Source of the DNA: DASZTU01 sp035493835
GTDB lineage: Bacteria > Pseudomonadota > Alphaproteobacteria > Rhizobiales > Devosiaceae
Direction: 5' to 3'
NCBI GenBank assembly: GCA_035493835.1
Contig: DATJHO010000054.1
Location: 1-46,871 of the forward strand
DNA length: 46,871 nucleotides
The notes under the pieces: generated by a model
What the model was told of the DNA's origin: nothing
What the model saw: only the letters and a program-made list of their open reading frames with translations
Database searches by the model: none
Position numbers and translations under genes: made by a program
Shown: positions 16,972 through 24,930 of the stretch, in pieces
Layout of the letters: each line of letters starts with the position of its first letter
Position numbering within the stretch: the stretch's first letter is position 1

Positions 16972-17550
16972 TCAAGTGAAACGCTCTGCCAAAGTCTCGA
17001 GAATGATCGGATAGTGTCCGCCGTTGAAATGTGCAGCCCCGTGCACGATGATCGAGGTCGCCCCCAGTCGGTCCCGCCACGCGGCCCGATTGGCTTTCCA
17101 ATCGGAGGTGTGGGGGTCGTTGTCCGATATCAGGACCACGATCGGGGCGCCCGCCGCGATCTTTGCCCGCTCGAGGTCGAACGGCGTATCGATCCACGGC
17201 ATCAGGCTCGCCCAGGGCGCGTCGGTCCAGAACCAGCCGGCTACGCAGAGCACGCCTGCCGCGTGCACGCCTTCTGGCAGTTCCGCCAGGACGCGCAGCA
17301 CCGCCTGGCACCCGACGCTATGCCCGACCAGCACGGTATCGGCGATTTCGCCGGGATTGGTGCCGAGCACGGCGCGAACCGCCGCCATCCAGTTGCTGAT
17401 CGTGGACGAGGCCGAGTCCGGCACCGTCGCCCCGATTATCGGGGCGAACGGCGGCGGCGACATGGAGGCCAGCTCTCGCTCGAGCCAGGGATACCAGTCG
17501 CTGGCTGGAGTACCGCTCCAGCGCGGGACCACGATCAGCCGCTTGGGCAT
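16972..17550 (-). CDS. RBBP9/YdeN-type alpha/beta hydrolase
   Basis: 192-residue small serine hydrolase. The nucleophile elbow is VGHSVGCQAVLR (S78), the acid is in SDNDPHTS (probably D145) and the histidine in GAAHFNGGHY (H174), the arrangement of the RBBP9/YdeN family. Its start overlaps the stop of the upstream SnoaL-like gene as TAATG, a sign of coupling. Such enzymes hydrolyse small esters or act as peptidases; here the partner is likely a compound handled by the SnoaL-like cluster, which is inference. Confidence 0.87.
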   Translation of the reverse strand: MPKRLIVVPRWSGTPASDWYPWLERELASMSPPPFAPIIGATVPDSASSTISNWMAAVRAVLGTNPGEIADTVLVGHSVGCQAVLRVLAELPEGVHAAGVLCVAGWFWTDAPWASLMPWIDTPFDLERAKIAAGAPIVVLISDNDPHTSDWKANRAAWRDRLGATSIIVHGAAHFNGGHYPIILETLAERFT

Positions 17551-17975
17551 TATTCGTAGAGCATCTTGATGCCGCCGATCTGGCGCATCAGGCCCATCAC
17601 GTCATTCTCGACGATCGCCTTGGCAAACTTCCCCTCGGGGGTGAACCAGAAGAAGGAGACGCCTTCGATGGAAACGTCCTTGTTGCTGCCCGGCACGTTG
17701 CGCCAGGTACCGACATGCTTGGAACTCATGGTCCACCAGACGGCGCCCTTGGTTTCATCGGCGACGATGTCATTGGGGACGTAGGTCAGGCCCTCGAACA
17801 CCGTCCGATTGGTGACGACCAGCTTCTTGAACGCTTCGGCATTGTCAAAATGCGCAAACGCCAGGATGAACTTGAAATCGGGATCCATCAGTTCATCGAT
17901 CGTATCCATGTCGCCCTTGCTCCAGATCTCGGTCATGAAGCGGCGGAGGCTGTCTTCGTTCTCTGTCTTTCCCAA
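17550..17975 (-). CDS. SnoaL-like protein 3, TTG start
   Basis: 141-residue NTF2/SnoaL-like protein: SLRRFMTEIWSKGDMDTID, a central strand region with SSKHVGTWRNVPG, and VSFFWFTPEGKFAKAIVEND near the end. It is more divergent than its neighbours. The start is TTG at 17975, because AAAGGA lies 7 bases upstream; the ATG beside it (17982) is out of frame and an upstream in-frame ATG (18020) would add an atypical leader. It is translationally coupled to the hydrolase that follows (TAATG). Confidence 0.82.
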   Translation of the reverse strand: MGKTENEDSLRRFMTEIWSKGDMDTIDELMDPDFKFILAFAHFDNAEAFKKLVVTNRTVFEGLTYVPNDIVADETKGAVWWTMSSKHVGTWRNVPGSNKDVSIEGVSFFWFTPEGKFAKAIVENDVMGLMRQIGGIKMLYE

Positions 17976-17982
17976 CTTGCAT

Positions 17983-17988
17983 TCCTTT
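17983..17988 (-). promoter_or_regulatory. Ribosome binding site for the TTG-started SnoaL-like gene
   Basis: AAAGGA on the minus strand, 7 bases before TTG (17975-17973). It also overlaps an out-of-frame ATG, so initiation here may be deliberately weak. Confidence 0.55.
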
Positions 17989-18052
17989 GATTGCGGAGGC
18001 CATGAAACACGCTGCTGCAACTGGCCGCGTGTGGGCGATATGGGGGGCTGCC

Positions 18053-18499
18053 TCAGGGCTGCGGCGGCGGCATGGGCACGACGCCGAGCTGCTGCAACAC
18101 ACCAAGCTCATCGACATTGGCCCACCGTTCGACGATCAGCCCGTCTTCCATCCGCACGATGCTGGTGCCGGTGAAGGTCAGGGTCTTGCCGCTCGGTGGC
18201 ATGCCCATGAGACCGCCCGTATCGGTGCCGACCAACGTCCAGCGGTGCACGACCTTGTCGCCGGCATAGATCTCGTCATTGATGGTCAGCTTGATGTCCG
18301 GCATGCCGCCGCGGAACATCGTCACGATGGCGCGAAAGCTGGCGCTGCCCTTCTCCGTCTTGGGGTGTCCGCCGACGGTCGAATGGTCATCGGCCTCGGG
18401 CGAAACCAGCGTATCCAAAACGCTGAAATCACCCTCGCTCCACACAGAGGTGAAGAACTTTTCGGCGATGGCGTTGTTTGCTTCAGGTGAGTAAGGCAT
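18053..18499 (-). CDS. SnoaL-like protein 4
   Basis: 148-residue SnoaL-like protein starting MPYSPEANNAIAEKFF. Family marks are VWSEGDFSVLDTLVSP, MFRGGMPDIKLTINDEIYAG, MPPSGKTLTFTGTSIVRM and ANVDELGVLQQLG. By eye it is about 70 percent identical to the third domain of the following triple-domain gene, so the two arose by a fairly recent duplication. ATG 18499 has GGGAT upstream. The proline-rich end is shared with that paralogue. Confidence 0.88.
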   Translation of the reverse strand: MPYSPEANNAIAEKFFTSVWSEGDFSVLDTLVSPEADDHSTVGGHPKTEKGSASFRAIVTMFRGGMPDIKLTINDEIYAGDKVVHRWTLVGTDTGGLMGMPPSGKTLTFTGTSIVRMEDGLIVERWANVDELGVLQQLGVVPMPPPQP

Positions 18500-18654
18500 A
18501 TCCCGGTCCCTCGATCCTTGAGAAGTCTACTTTGACGCTTCAAAATACAAACCGTATCGAGACAAAGTCGATTTGCACAGAACTCTGGTAAATGGACCAA
18601 AGTCAGCGTGCTGGGCAGCAAGCTGTCCTTGAGACATTTTGACGATGACCCTGC

Positions 18655-19959
18655 CTACCGCGCCTGCGGTGGGGGTGCGACCCCGAGTTGTTGTAGCACG
18701 CCCAATTCATCAACATTGGTCCACCGCTCGACGATCTTGCCGTCCCGCATGCGCACTGTCGTGATGCCGCTGAAGGTCACCGGCTTGCCGGTCGGGGGCA
18801 CGCCCATGAGGCTGCCGGTATTGGTGCCGGCCAGCCGCCAACGGTGCACCACCTTGTCGCCGGCGAAGATCTCGTCCTCGATCGTCAGCTTGATATCCGG
18901 CATGGCGCCACGGAACATCGAGACGATGGCGCGGAAGCTGCCGCTGCCCTTTTCGGACTTCACCTTGCCGCCAACCGTCGAATGATCGACGGCATCGGGT
19001 GCCACCAACGTATCGAGCACGCTGAAATCGCCCTTGCTCCAGACCGCGTCGAAGAATTTTACCGCGACGGCATTGTTCTCTTCGGGGGCGAGGGGCTTGG
19101 GCGGGTGGGCCGTGATCTGGTTGGTCAGGCCAAACTGGTTGGCGACCACATGGACCGCCTTGATCTTGCCGCCCCAGAACTCGAAGAAGTCGATGCCAAA
19201 TTCATCGACGTGGTTGCCGGAGGGAGGGGCGTTGTTGAATTCTCCCACATGCTTTCCCGTGATCCGCCAGCGCATCGCCACCTTGTTGTCGGAAGCCAGC
19301 TCCCGCACCACCTCGAACTTCAGTTCGGCAAACGCCTGGCGGAGAAAACTCACATAGCCGCGCAGCGCTTCCTTGCCGGACAATGCAGAGATCGTCGGCA
19401 AGGTGAACTGAAAGTCTTCGGTCACGATCTCGTCCATGGACGAGAAGCGGCCCTGATTAAGCAATTCATCGAAGAAGCGGCGGGCCAGCGCAACATTCTG
19501 CTCGGGCTGAGTCACGTTGCGGGGGCTCGGTGCGATGCCCAACTGCTGGAACATGCCGATGGTGTCCTCATGGCCGATCACCTCGGTGATCAGCCCGTTC
19601 TGGATTCGGTGCCAGCTCATCCCGTCGATATCGAAGTGGCGGCCGCTGGCGGGAATATCCCCCGCCACGGTATGAATGGGCCCGCCCAGATGCGTGCCGC
19701 CCCCGCGCCAGCGGGTGACCACCATGTCGCCGGAGGCCACCATGTCCTGGGCGTGGATGTAGAAGTCGGGAAAGCAGCCGTGGAGCATGGTGACCAGCTC
19801 CTTGAAGCCATCGGGCCCGTGGTAGGGCTCCGGGTGCGTCGGCAGCGTGAACACGAAGTCGGGCGCCAGCAATTCGTAGATCGAACCGAGATTGCCGTCG
19901 GTCATGATCTCCTTGAAGTAACGCATGGCGATCCACTTGTTGCGAATTTGTTCCGACAT
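18655..19959 (-). CDS. Triple SnoaL-domain fusion protein
   Basis: 434-residue protein made of three SnoaL-like domains: about 1-145 (GCFPDFYIHAQDMVASGD, GMFQQLG), 150-285 (RRFFDELLNQGRFSSMDE, TGKHVGEFNNAPPSGN) and 290-434 (AVWSKGDFSVLDTLVAP, VPPTGKPVTFSG, VDELGVLQQLG). The linkers are short and Pro-rich (APSPRNVTQPEQ and AHPPKPLAPEEN), suggesting fusion of once separate genes. ATG 19959 is preferred because GAGGGC lies 5 bases upstream. Single NTF2-fold proteins often form dimers or trimers; the fusion would fix a mixed assembly in one chain. Confidence 0.87.
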   Translation of the reverse strand: MSEQIRNKWIAMRYFKEIMTDGNLGSIYELLAPDFVFTLPTHPEPYHGPDGFKELVTMLHGCFPDFYIHAQDMVASGDMVVTRWRGGGTHLGGPIHTVAGDIPASGRHFDIDGMSWHRIQNGLITEVIGHEDTIGMFQQLGIAPSPRNVTQPEQNVALARRFFDELLNQGRFSSMDEIVTEDFQFTLPTISALSGKEALRGYVSFLRQAFAELKFEVVRELASDNKVAMRWRITGKHVGEFNNAPPSGNHVDEFGIDFFEFWGGKIKAVHVVANQFGLTNQITAHPPKPLAPEENNAVAVKFFDAVWSKGDFSVLDTLVAPDAVDHSTVGGKVKSEKGSGSFRAIVSMFRGAMPDIKLTIEDEIFAGDKVVHRWRLAGTNTGSLMGVPPTGKPVTFSGITTVRMRDGKIVERWTNVDELGVLQQLGVAPPPQAR

Positions 19960-20186
19960 GCGACGCCCTCTTCTTAGCTCGGCACATAGTTGCGTGAAGT
20001 AATTAGCATAGTCAAATGTTAACAAGACGCGTTGAACAAGAATAAATAGCTGGTCGTATGTAGCTATGCGATCTCGTGTTGACGAGCAGATCGACGTCCG
20101 CGCCTATATGTTACTATATCGCGACGACGTTTTTGTAACGTATCGGCGAGAAATATTATCTCGACCAGGTATCCCTCGGCGCGCGC

Positions 20187-21701
20187 TCAGTGTCGCGCGC
20201 CCATAATTCTGCGTGCCCCGATTTCCGCAATCACGAGCGTCGGAACGTGATTGTTGCCGGTCGTGGTGCGGGGCATCACCGAGGAGTCGCAAACGCGGAC
20301 CCCTTCGACGCCATGGACCCGCAGGTCCGCGTCGACGACACTGTCGGCCGGATCGGTGCCGATCGAGCAGGTGCCCACCGGATGCCAAAGGGTCGAGGCG
20401 CCGGCGCGGATGTAGGCCTCGGCGTCCACTCCACCCGGGGCAAGCTCCTCGCCGGCGAGGCCCGACATGGCCTTCGTGTGGGCGAACGCCCGGACCAGTT
20501 CGACCGCGTTTTTCAGCAATTGGACGTCGCCAGGCTCGGTCAAATATTTCGGATCGATCGAAATGGACCCATCCGGCAGCATCGACACCGTCCCGCGGCT
20601 CTTCGGCTGGACCATGATGGGCAGGAAAATCATCACCGGCCCGCCAAGCGGCGGCAGCATGCGCTGCAACGGCTTTGGTGCCGCGGGCGTGAAATTCAGC
20701 TGCAGGTCGGGGGTGCCGTCAACGCCTTGATGGTTGATGTCGGTGAACAGCACATTGCCCGTGAGCAGCGTTGGTTCGGGCAGGGGCTTGGCGAGGCGAT
20801 AGATCATCGGCAGCTGCAAGTGATCCATCAAGTTCTGGCCGACGCTGCCGAGATCGGTGACCACCTCGACGTCGGCGGTCCGGAGTTCCGCCGCGGGGCC
20901 AATGCCGGATTTTAGCAGCAGCGCCGGGCTCTGCAGCGCGCCGCTGCAGACGATCACATCCTCGTCGAATTCGATCGACTGGCGCTCGCCATCCGGGCCG
21001 ACCGCCTCAACGGCGACCGCCCGCTTACCCGCAAAGACGATCCGTGAAACCGTCGTTCCGCTCATCAGCGTCAGCAGTGGCGAGGTCAGCACCGGCTGCA
21101 GATAAGCGCTGAACGCACTATGGCGCTTGCCCTCAAGCGTGACGTTGAACTGCAGCGGCCCGGCGCCGTCCTTCTGCACCGGGCCGTTATAGTCCCAGTC
21201 GTCGCCCTTGTAGCCGAGCTCCTTGGCGGCAAGCTGGAACTCCGGCGAGTAGGCGGATGCATCCGGGCAATTGCGAACCGACATCAGGCCGGACTGGTAG
21301 CGGCCCGGCGCCGCTCGGTCCTGGTAATTTTCAATGGCTGCAAACGCGGTTTCAACGTCGGCAGCCGACCATTTGCCGCCGGTCCGGTCAGACAGCAGCT
21401 GATAGTCGGAGGGGTTGCAGCGCACATACATCATGGCGTTGATCGCCGAGCTGCCGCCCACGATCCTGCCCTGGTTGATCGTGATCTGCCGACCGTTCAT
21501 CCCCACCTGCGGCGTCGTCGGGAGCGCCCAGTCGAAGCCGCTGCCCCAGATATTGGTGAAGCCGCCCAGTTCATCGATATTGGAAGCGTGGGAATAGAGT
21601 TCCCCGGCCTCGATCAGACACACGGACCTGCCCGCATCGATCAGCCGACGGGCCAAAACACACCCGGCCGCACCGGCCCCGATAATCACATATTCCGCCA
21701 T
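20187..21701 (-). CDS. GMC-family FAD-dependent oxidoreductase
   Basis: 504-residue flavoenzyme that oxidises an alcohol. The FAD-binding N-terminus is YVIIGAGAAGCVLARRL, GMC signature 1 is GRIVGGSSAINAMMYVR (near 95) and signature 2 is VCSGALQSPALLLKSGIGP (near 255). The catalytic pair lies in TLWHPVGTCSIG and TTGNNHVPTLVIAE; the second residue is His where choline-type enzymes have Asn, so this is a His-His member. There is no signal peptide, so it is cytoplasmic. It lies within the SnoaL-rich cluster and probably oxidises the compound that cluster processes; the substrate is unknown. Confidence 0.92.
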   Translation of the reverse strand: MAEYVIIGAGAAGCVLARRLIDAGRSVCLIEAGELYSHASNIDELGGFTNIWGSGFDWALPTTPQVGMNGRQITINQGRIVGGSSAINAMMYVRCNPSDYQLLSDRTGGKWSAADVETAFAAIENYQDRAAPGRYQSGLMSVRNCPDASAYSPEFQLAAKELGYKGDDWDYNGPVQKDGAGPLQFNVTLEGKRHSAFSAYLQPVLTSPLLTLMSGTTVSRIVFAGKRAVAVEAVGPDGERQSIEFDEDVIVCSGALQSPALLLKSGIGPAAELRTADVEVVTDLGSVGQNLMDHLQLPMIYRLAKPLPEPTLLTGNVLFTDINHQGVDGTPDLQLNFTPAAPKPLQRMLPPLGGPVMIFLPIMVQPKSRGTVSMLPDGSISIDPKYLTEPGDVQLLKNAVELVRAFAHTKAMSGLAGEELAPGGVDAEAYIRAGASTLWHPVGTCSIGTDPADSVVDADLRVHGVEGVRVCDSSVMPRTTTGNNHVPTLVIAEIGARRIMGARH

Positions 21702-21745
21702 GCCGCCCCCCAGCCGAATTCCTGGATATTCGTCGTCCCGAATTG

Positions 21746-22168
21746 TCAGCTCAGCGAGCCGTCCGGGTACTGAACCATGCCCGCAAAATGGATGATGATC
21801 TTGCCGTCGCGCAGCACCCAGCTATCGGCAAAGCGCATCTTGGCCGTGCCGCCGGCGCCGTCAGCCATCTGGATGCCTTCGGTGATCATCAGCAGTGAAA
21901 GACCATCACAGTAGCCATCGTCGGAATTTTCGAGTTCCCCCCAAAATCCGATCTCGTCCTGGAGGTCGTTGATGCCCAGAATGCCATTGAAGTGCTCGCG
22001 CAGTTCGGCATGGCCCTTGAAGATCTTGGGGACTTTCTCGAAGCTGGAAATCAGCACGGCGTCTTCGGCATATTGGGCGAGGAGCCCGGCGATGTCCTTC
22101 TCCAAGATCATCCGGATGTGCGCGCGATACATGGCGCCGAGATTTGTCGCCGGAACGGCCTCGAGCAT
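21746..22168 (-). CDS. SnoaL-like protein 5 (upstream end of the cluster)
   Basis: 140-residue NTF2/SnoaL-like protein: MYRAHIRMILEKDIAGLLAQ, YAEDAVLISSFEKVPKIFKG and a C-terminal DSWVLRDGKIIIHFAG. It is the most divergent of the set and nearer to general NTF2-like proteins. ATG 22168 is chosen for the GAGGAG 8 bases upstream. It is first in the row of minus-strand genes, 44 bases before the GMC oxidoreductase, so the promoter probably lies just above 22170. Confidence 0.82.
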   Translation of the reverse strand: MLEAVPATNLGAMYRAHIRMILEKDIAGLLAQYAEDAVLISSFEKVPKIFKGHAELREHFNGILGINDLQDEIGFWGELENSDDGYCDGLSLLMITEGIQMADGAGGTAKMRFADSWVLRDGKIIIHFAGMVQYPDGSLS

Positions 22169-22854
22169 GTTCAGTCTCCTCAATGCGTCGCGCTCTCCGG
22201 TGCAGTACCGGCGGTTCGCGATGTGTGGAATTGAATCGGCAAACGCCGCTGAAATTATCGTGCCTCGGACAAGGCTCCCCCGGCCGATCTACCCCTTTTG
22301 ATCGCTCTTAATCCGATCGTGACGACCAAGCATGACAGCATCACGACTGTGGTGCCGAGAAATCATGTGCAAGCCGGAACAAAAGTACTTCAATACGACG
22401 CCGTTAGCGAGATTTATGACAGGCCGCATCACATACCTGAAAATGAATAGAAAAATCTACTCAATCCGCGTTCGGTGTCGCTTAGTTGTGGTAATCGTGG
22501 TCTATGTAACTCGAAAGAACCAACATTGCCAGATACGTTTGTCAACAGATTCTGATTCAATATGCTAGAGAAAGCAGGGAGAGTGCCTGCTGTTCCTGCG
22601 TCGAGGCACAGGAAGAAATTGTGCGGGGTCGGTAAAATGCTGAGCTGGGAAGGGTATAGCCGGGTGCCGCGAATGCTGCTCACCGGCGTTGGGGGGCTGG
22701 GCGTCTCGGTGGTGACGGCAAGCGGCCGGAGGTTGAGGCGCTATGAGCGCGCTCGGTCTGAGACCCGAGGGCGATCGCGCGGATCGGAAGTCGTCATCGA
22801 TCTGACCACGCTTGTCGAGGGACGAGCGGGCGGTCAGTGGCACCTGGAGGAACC
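22169..22854. other. Long intergenic region, no convincing gene
   Basis: About 690 bases. The first part (to about 22570) is more AT-rich than the surroundings and has only short frames with poor composition. The second part has an Arg-rich plus-strand frame (22562-22858) that overlaps the next gene's start and has no ribosome site; I treat it as leader. It separates the SnoaL cluster from the signalling island and must hold divergent promoters. Confidence 0.45.
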
Positions 22855-23226
22855 ATGAAGCGTCCGTCCATAGATTTTGAGCTGCTAGACCGCGTGGTGC
22901 CCGAAAACCGGTCCTACAAGGCCGGTGACGTCATCTTCAAGGCAGGGGACCTGGCCAAGGAGATGTTCGTGATCAAACAGGGATCGGTCACCATCAACCT
23001 TGGCGGCCGCGTCATAACAAGGCTTGGTGAAGGGGAGCTGTTCGGCGAAATGGCGCTGGTGGAGCGTCTGGACCGGAGTGCCACCGCGATTGCGGAGACC
23101 GACTCCGTGATTGTTCCGATCACCGAAAAGCAGTTTCTGGTCATGGTGCGCGCGGCGCCGAATTTTGCGCTCGCGATCATGCAGACGCTGGCCCAGCGCC
23201 TAAGGGCCATCAACGCGACATACTAG
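22855..23226 (+). CDS. Stand-alone cyclic nucleotide-binding domain protein
   Basis: 123-residue protein consisting only of a Crp-type cNMP-binding domain: YKAGDVIFKAGDLAKEMFVI, GSVTINLGGRVI, then the phosphate-binding cassette ELFGEMALVERLDRSATAIA with the key Glu (E65) and Arg (R74). No helix-turn-helix or kinase is attached, so it is not a transcription factor itself and would act through a partner. ATG 22855 has GGAGG 4 bases upstream. It is convergent with the SpoIIE-type phosphatase gene, 46 bases apart. Confidence 0.9.
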   Translation: MKRPSIDFELLDRVVPENRSYKAGDVIFKAGDLAKEMFVIKQGSVTINLGGRVITRLGEGELFGEMALVERLDRSATAIAETDSVIVPITEKQFLVMVRAAPNFALAIMQTLAQRLRAINATY

Positions 23227-23272
23227 TCGGGCGAGGGGAGGGCAGCTCGCGCAGCGTCCTTGAAGGCGTCCG

Positions 23273-24199
23273 TCAGAACGATATTTTCAGCAGCGAAAAA
23301 TCGTCGGGGAGCTGGGGGCCGCCGCTCGTCTTTCGCACCCACTCGAAGATCTTGGAAAGATCCTGGGGATGGGCTGCGCAATAATCGGCCAGCTTCTCGA
23401 TGCCCAGCTGTGTTCCGCCCGCGTCATCGACTTCGAAGGTGCCATCGCTCAGTACCAGGAGGCAGTCGCCTGGTGCAATCTGGGCGACGCTGGCCGGATA
23501 GCTCATCTGCGGCAAAGCGCCGATCACCATGCTGCCCTGTGTCGATAGCGGCGCCCAGCGCGCCTTCTGCCGACCGCGCTTCTTACGGATGTGAATGGCC
23601 GGTGGATGTCCGCCGCTCGCATAGCGCAAGGCGCCGGTCGAGCGCTGGTAAGCACCGTACCAGCAGGTGAAGAACATGTTGTCCTGGCGCTCCATCGGGA
23701 AAGCGTCATTGAGCGCGCCAAGCACGGCGCTCGGCTCGTGAAAATCGGCGCCCGACAGGCTGGCCGAACGCAGAACGTTCATGACGGTCACCGAGAGCAG
23801 CGCGGCACCCACGCCATGGCCGCACACGTCGATCAGATAGATGGCAAGATGATCATCGTCGATGTCGTGGTACCCGAACGAGTCGCCGCCGAGTTCGGTC
23901 GAGGAGACTAGCAGCCAATCGGTCGCCGGTCCTTTAGGCCGCTTGTCGGGCAAGATCGACATTACATAGCGGGCCGCATCCTGCAGTTCTGCCTCGAGGC
24001 GCAACTGGGTTCGCTCGAGCAGCAGGTTTTTTTCGGCGAGCTGGTCCTCCACTGCCTCGCCATGCTCCATCAGCGCCTCGTAGAGCAGCTTCAAGTCCTC
24101 ATGGTCGTCCTGCAATTGCGCGAGCTGGAGGCGAAGTGTTTCAACTTCGGCCTCGGACGGCATGGCGCCGGCGATATCGGCGGTCGAGACGTTTGTCAT
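23273..24199 (-). CDS. PP2C/SpoIIE-family serine phosphatase with coiled coil
   Basis: 308-residue phosphatase that probably dephosphorylates a STAS partner. A coiled coil occupies about 15-75 (LRLQLAQLQDDHEDLKLLYE). The SpoIIE domain follows with metal-binding aspartates in ELGGDSFGY, DVCGHGVGAALLS, LSDGTFEVDD and LPDDFSLLK. No sensor domain is attached, so activity would be set by a partner. ATG 24199 gives a natural start (MTNVSTADIAG), but an in-frame frame extends upstream and no strong ribosome site decides it. It is divergent from the switch-protein operon starting at 24406. Confidence 0.88.
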   Translation of the reverse strand: MTNVSTADIAGAMPSEAEVETLRLQLAQLQDDHEDLKLLYEALMEHGEAVEDQLAEKNLLLERTQLRLEAELQDAARYVMSILPDKRPKGPATDWLLVSSTELGGDSFGYHDIDDDHLAIYLIDVCGHGVGAALLSVTVMNVLRSASLSGADFHEPSAVLGALNDAFPMERQDNMFFTCWYGAYQRSTGALRYASGGHPPAIHIRKKRGRQKARWAPLSTQGSMVIGALPQMSYPASVAQIAPGDCLLVLSDGTFEVDDAGGTQLGIEKLADYCAAHPQDLSKIFEWVRKTSGGPQLPDDFSLLKISF

Positions 24200-24405
24200 G
24201 GCGATTGGCGCTCGGTGTGATTTGTTGGTCCGGATAAACAGTTCAGTATGGAATGTGGCGATATAGTTGCACACAATAGGGCCTGGAGCCAAATCGAGTC
24301 GGCGAACCATTATGTGGTCGGGCGGCGCTGCAACTGACATTGCATCGTCATAATTGTTGTGGCTATTGCCAAAGCGGATATCATCACAGCTATAGGTCAA
24401 GCATC

Positions 24406-24930
24406 ATGCTGATAGAGAACGCAGCGGCGGCAAAAACGGGTTTCGAGTCGCTCTTGTGCATCAGCATGGGCGTGGATGTGTTTGCCTCCGACTGGCTTCA
24501 CTGCGACCGGATCTCCTCATATGTCGCGCGGATGGTGAGCCATAACCGCACCGATTCCGTGCTCTATTCCAACCTCATGTCCTCCGCGTTGAACGAGCTG
24601 CTGGAGACTGCCTACCGGTGCCACGGCGAGCGCGGCGAACTCAGTTGCCGGGTACTGCGCGACGGGCGTTACGACCGTATCGAGTTGGAAATTCCCTCCG
24701 ACGACAAGGCCAGGGCGTTTTTTGCCGAAACGGCGGAGGTGCTTGCTCGCGATGACGCCGCGGAACAATACCGAGCCGCGCTGTTCGCAGACGGACCAGT
24801 CGATCCGCGTATTGGCCTATTGGAGCTGTGCGTCGATTACGCCGCAAAGGTCCAGATCGAGGTGTTTGAAGCCGGCGCCATCCTGCTGACGGCGCAATTT
24901 GATCTTGAAACCGAGTTCGCCCATGCGTGA
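24406..24930 (+). CDS. Degenerate HATPase-like switch protein (slr1658-type)
   Basis: 174-residue protein related to the HATPase-type switch protein at 28467. Both have NELLE-A and a following ARD segment, and the order of conserved parts is the same. Here the N-box reads ALNELLETAYR, with Thr (T68) in place of the Mg-binding Asn. The glycine-rich ATP lid GSGLGLLTL of the paralogue is replaced by DPRIGLLEL (133-141). It is therefore probably unable to bind ATP and would act only as a binding partner. It overlaps the next gene by 8 bases (ATGCGTGA), so the pair is co-translated. Confidence 0.75.
   Translation: MLIENAAAAKTGFESLLCISMGVDVFASDWLHCDRISSYVARMVSHNRTDSVLYSNLMSSALNELLETAYRCHGERGELSCRVLRDGRYDRIELEIPSDDKARAFFAETAEVLARDDAAEQYRAALFADGPVDPRIGLLELCVDYAAKVQIEVFEAGAILLTAQFDLETEFAHA

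Noticed and set aside
18844..19977. 377-codon open frame on the plus strand
   Set aside because: It is antisense to the triple SnoaL gene and has an implausible His/Gly/Val-rich composition.
22374..22400. Possible general-stress promoter (ggaac ... cgtt)
   Set aside because: The spacing is about 21 bases, outside the usual 16-17, and no gene follows closely.
22562..22858. 98-codon Arg-rich frame before the cNMP-domain gene
   Set aside because: It has no ribosome site, overlaps the well-supported start at 22855 and resembles no known protein; kept as leader sequence.
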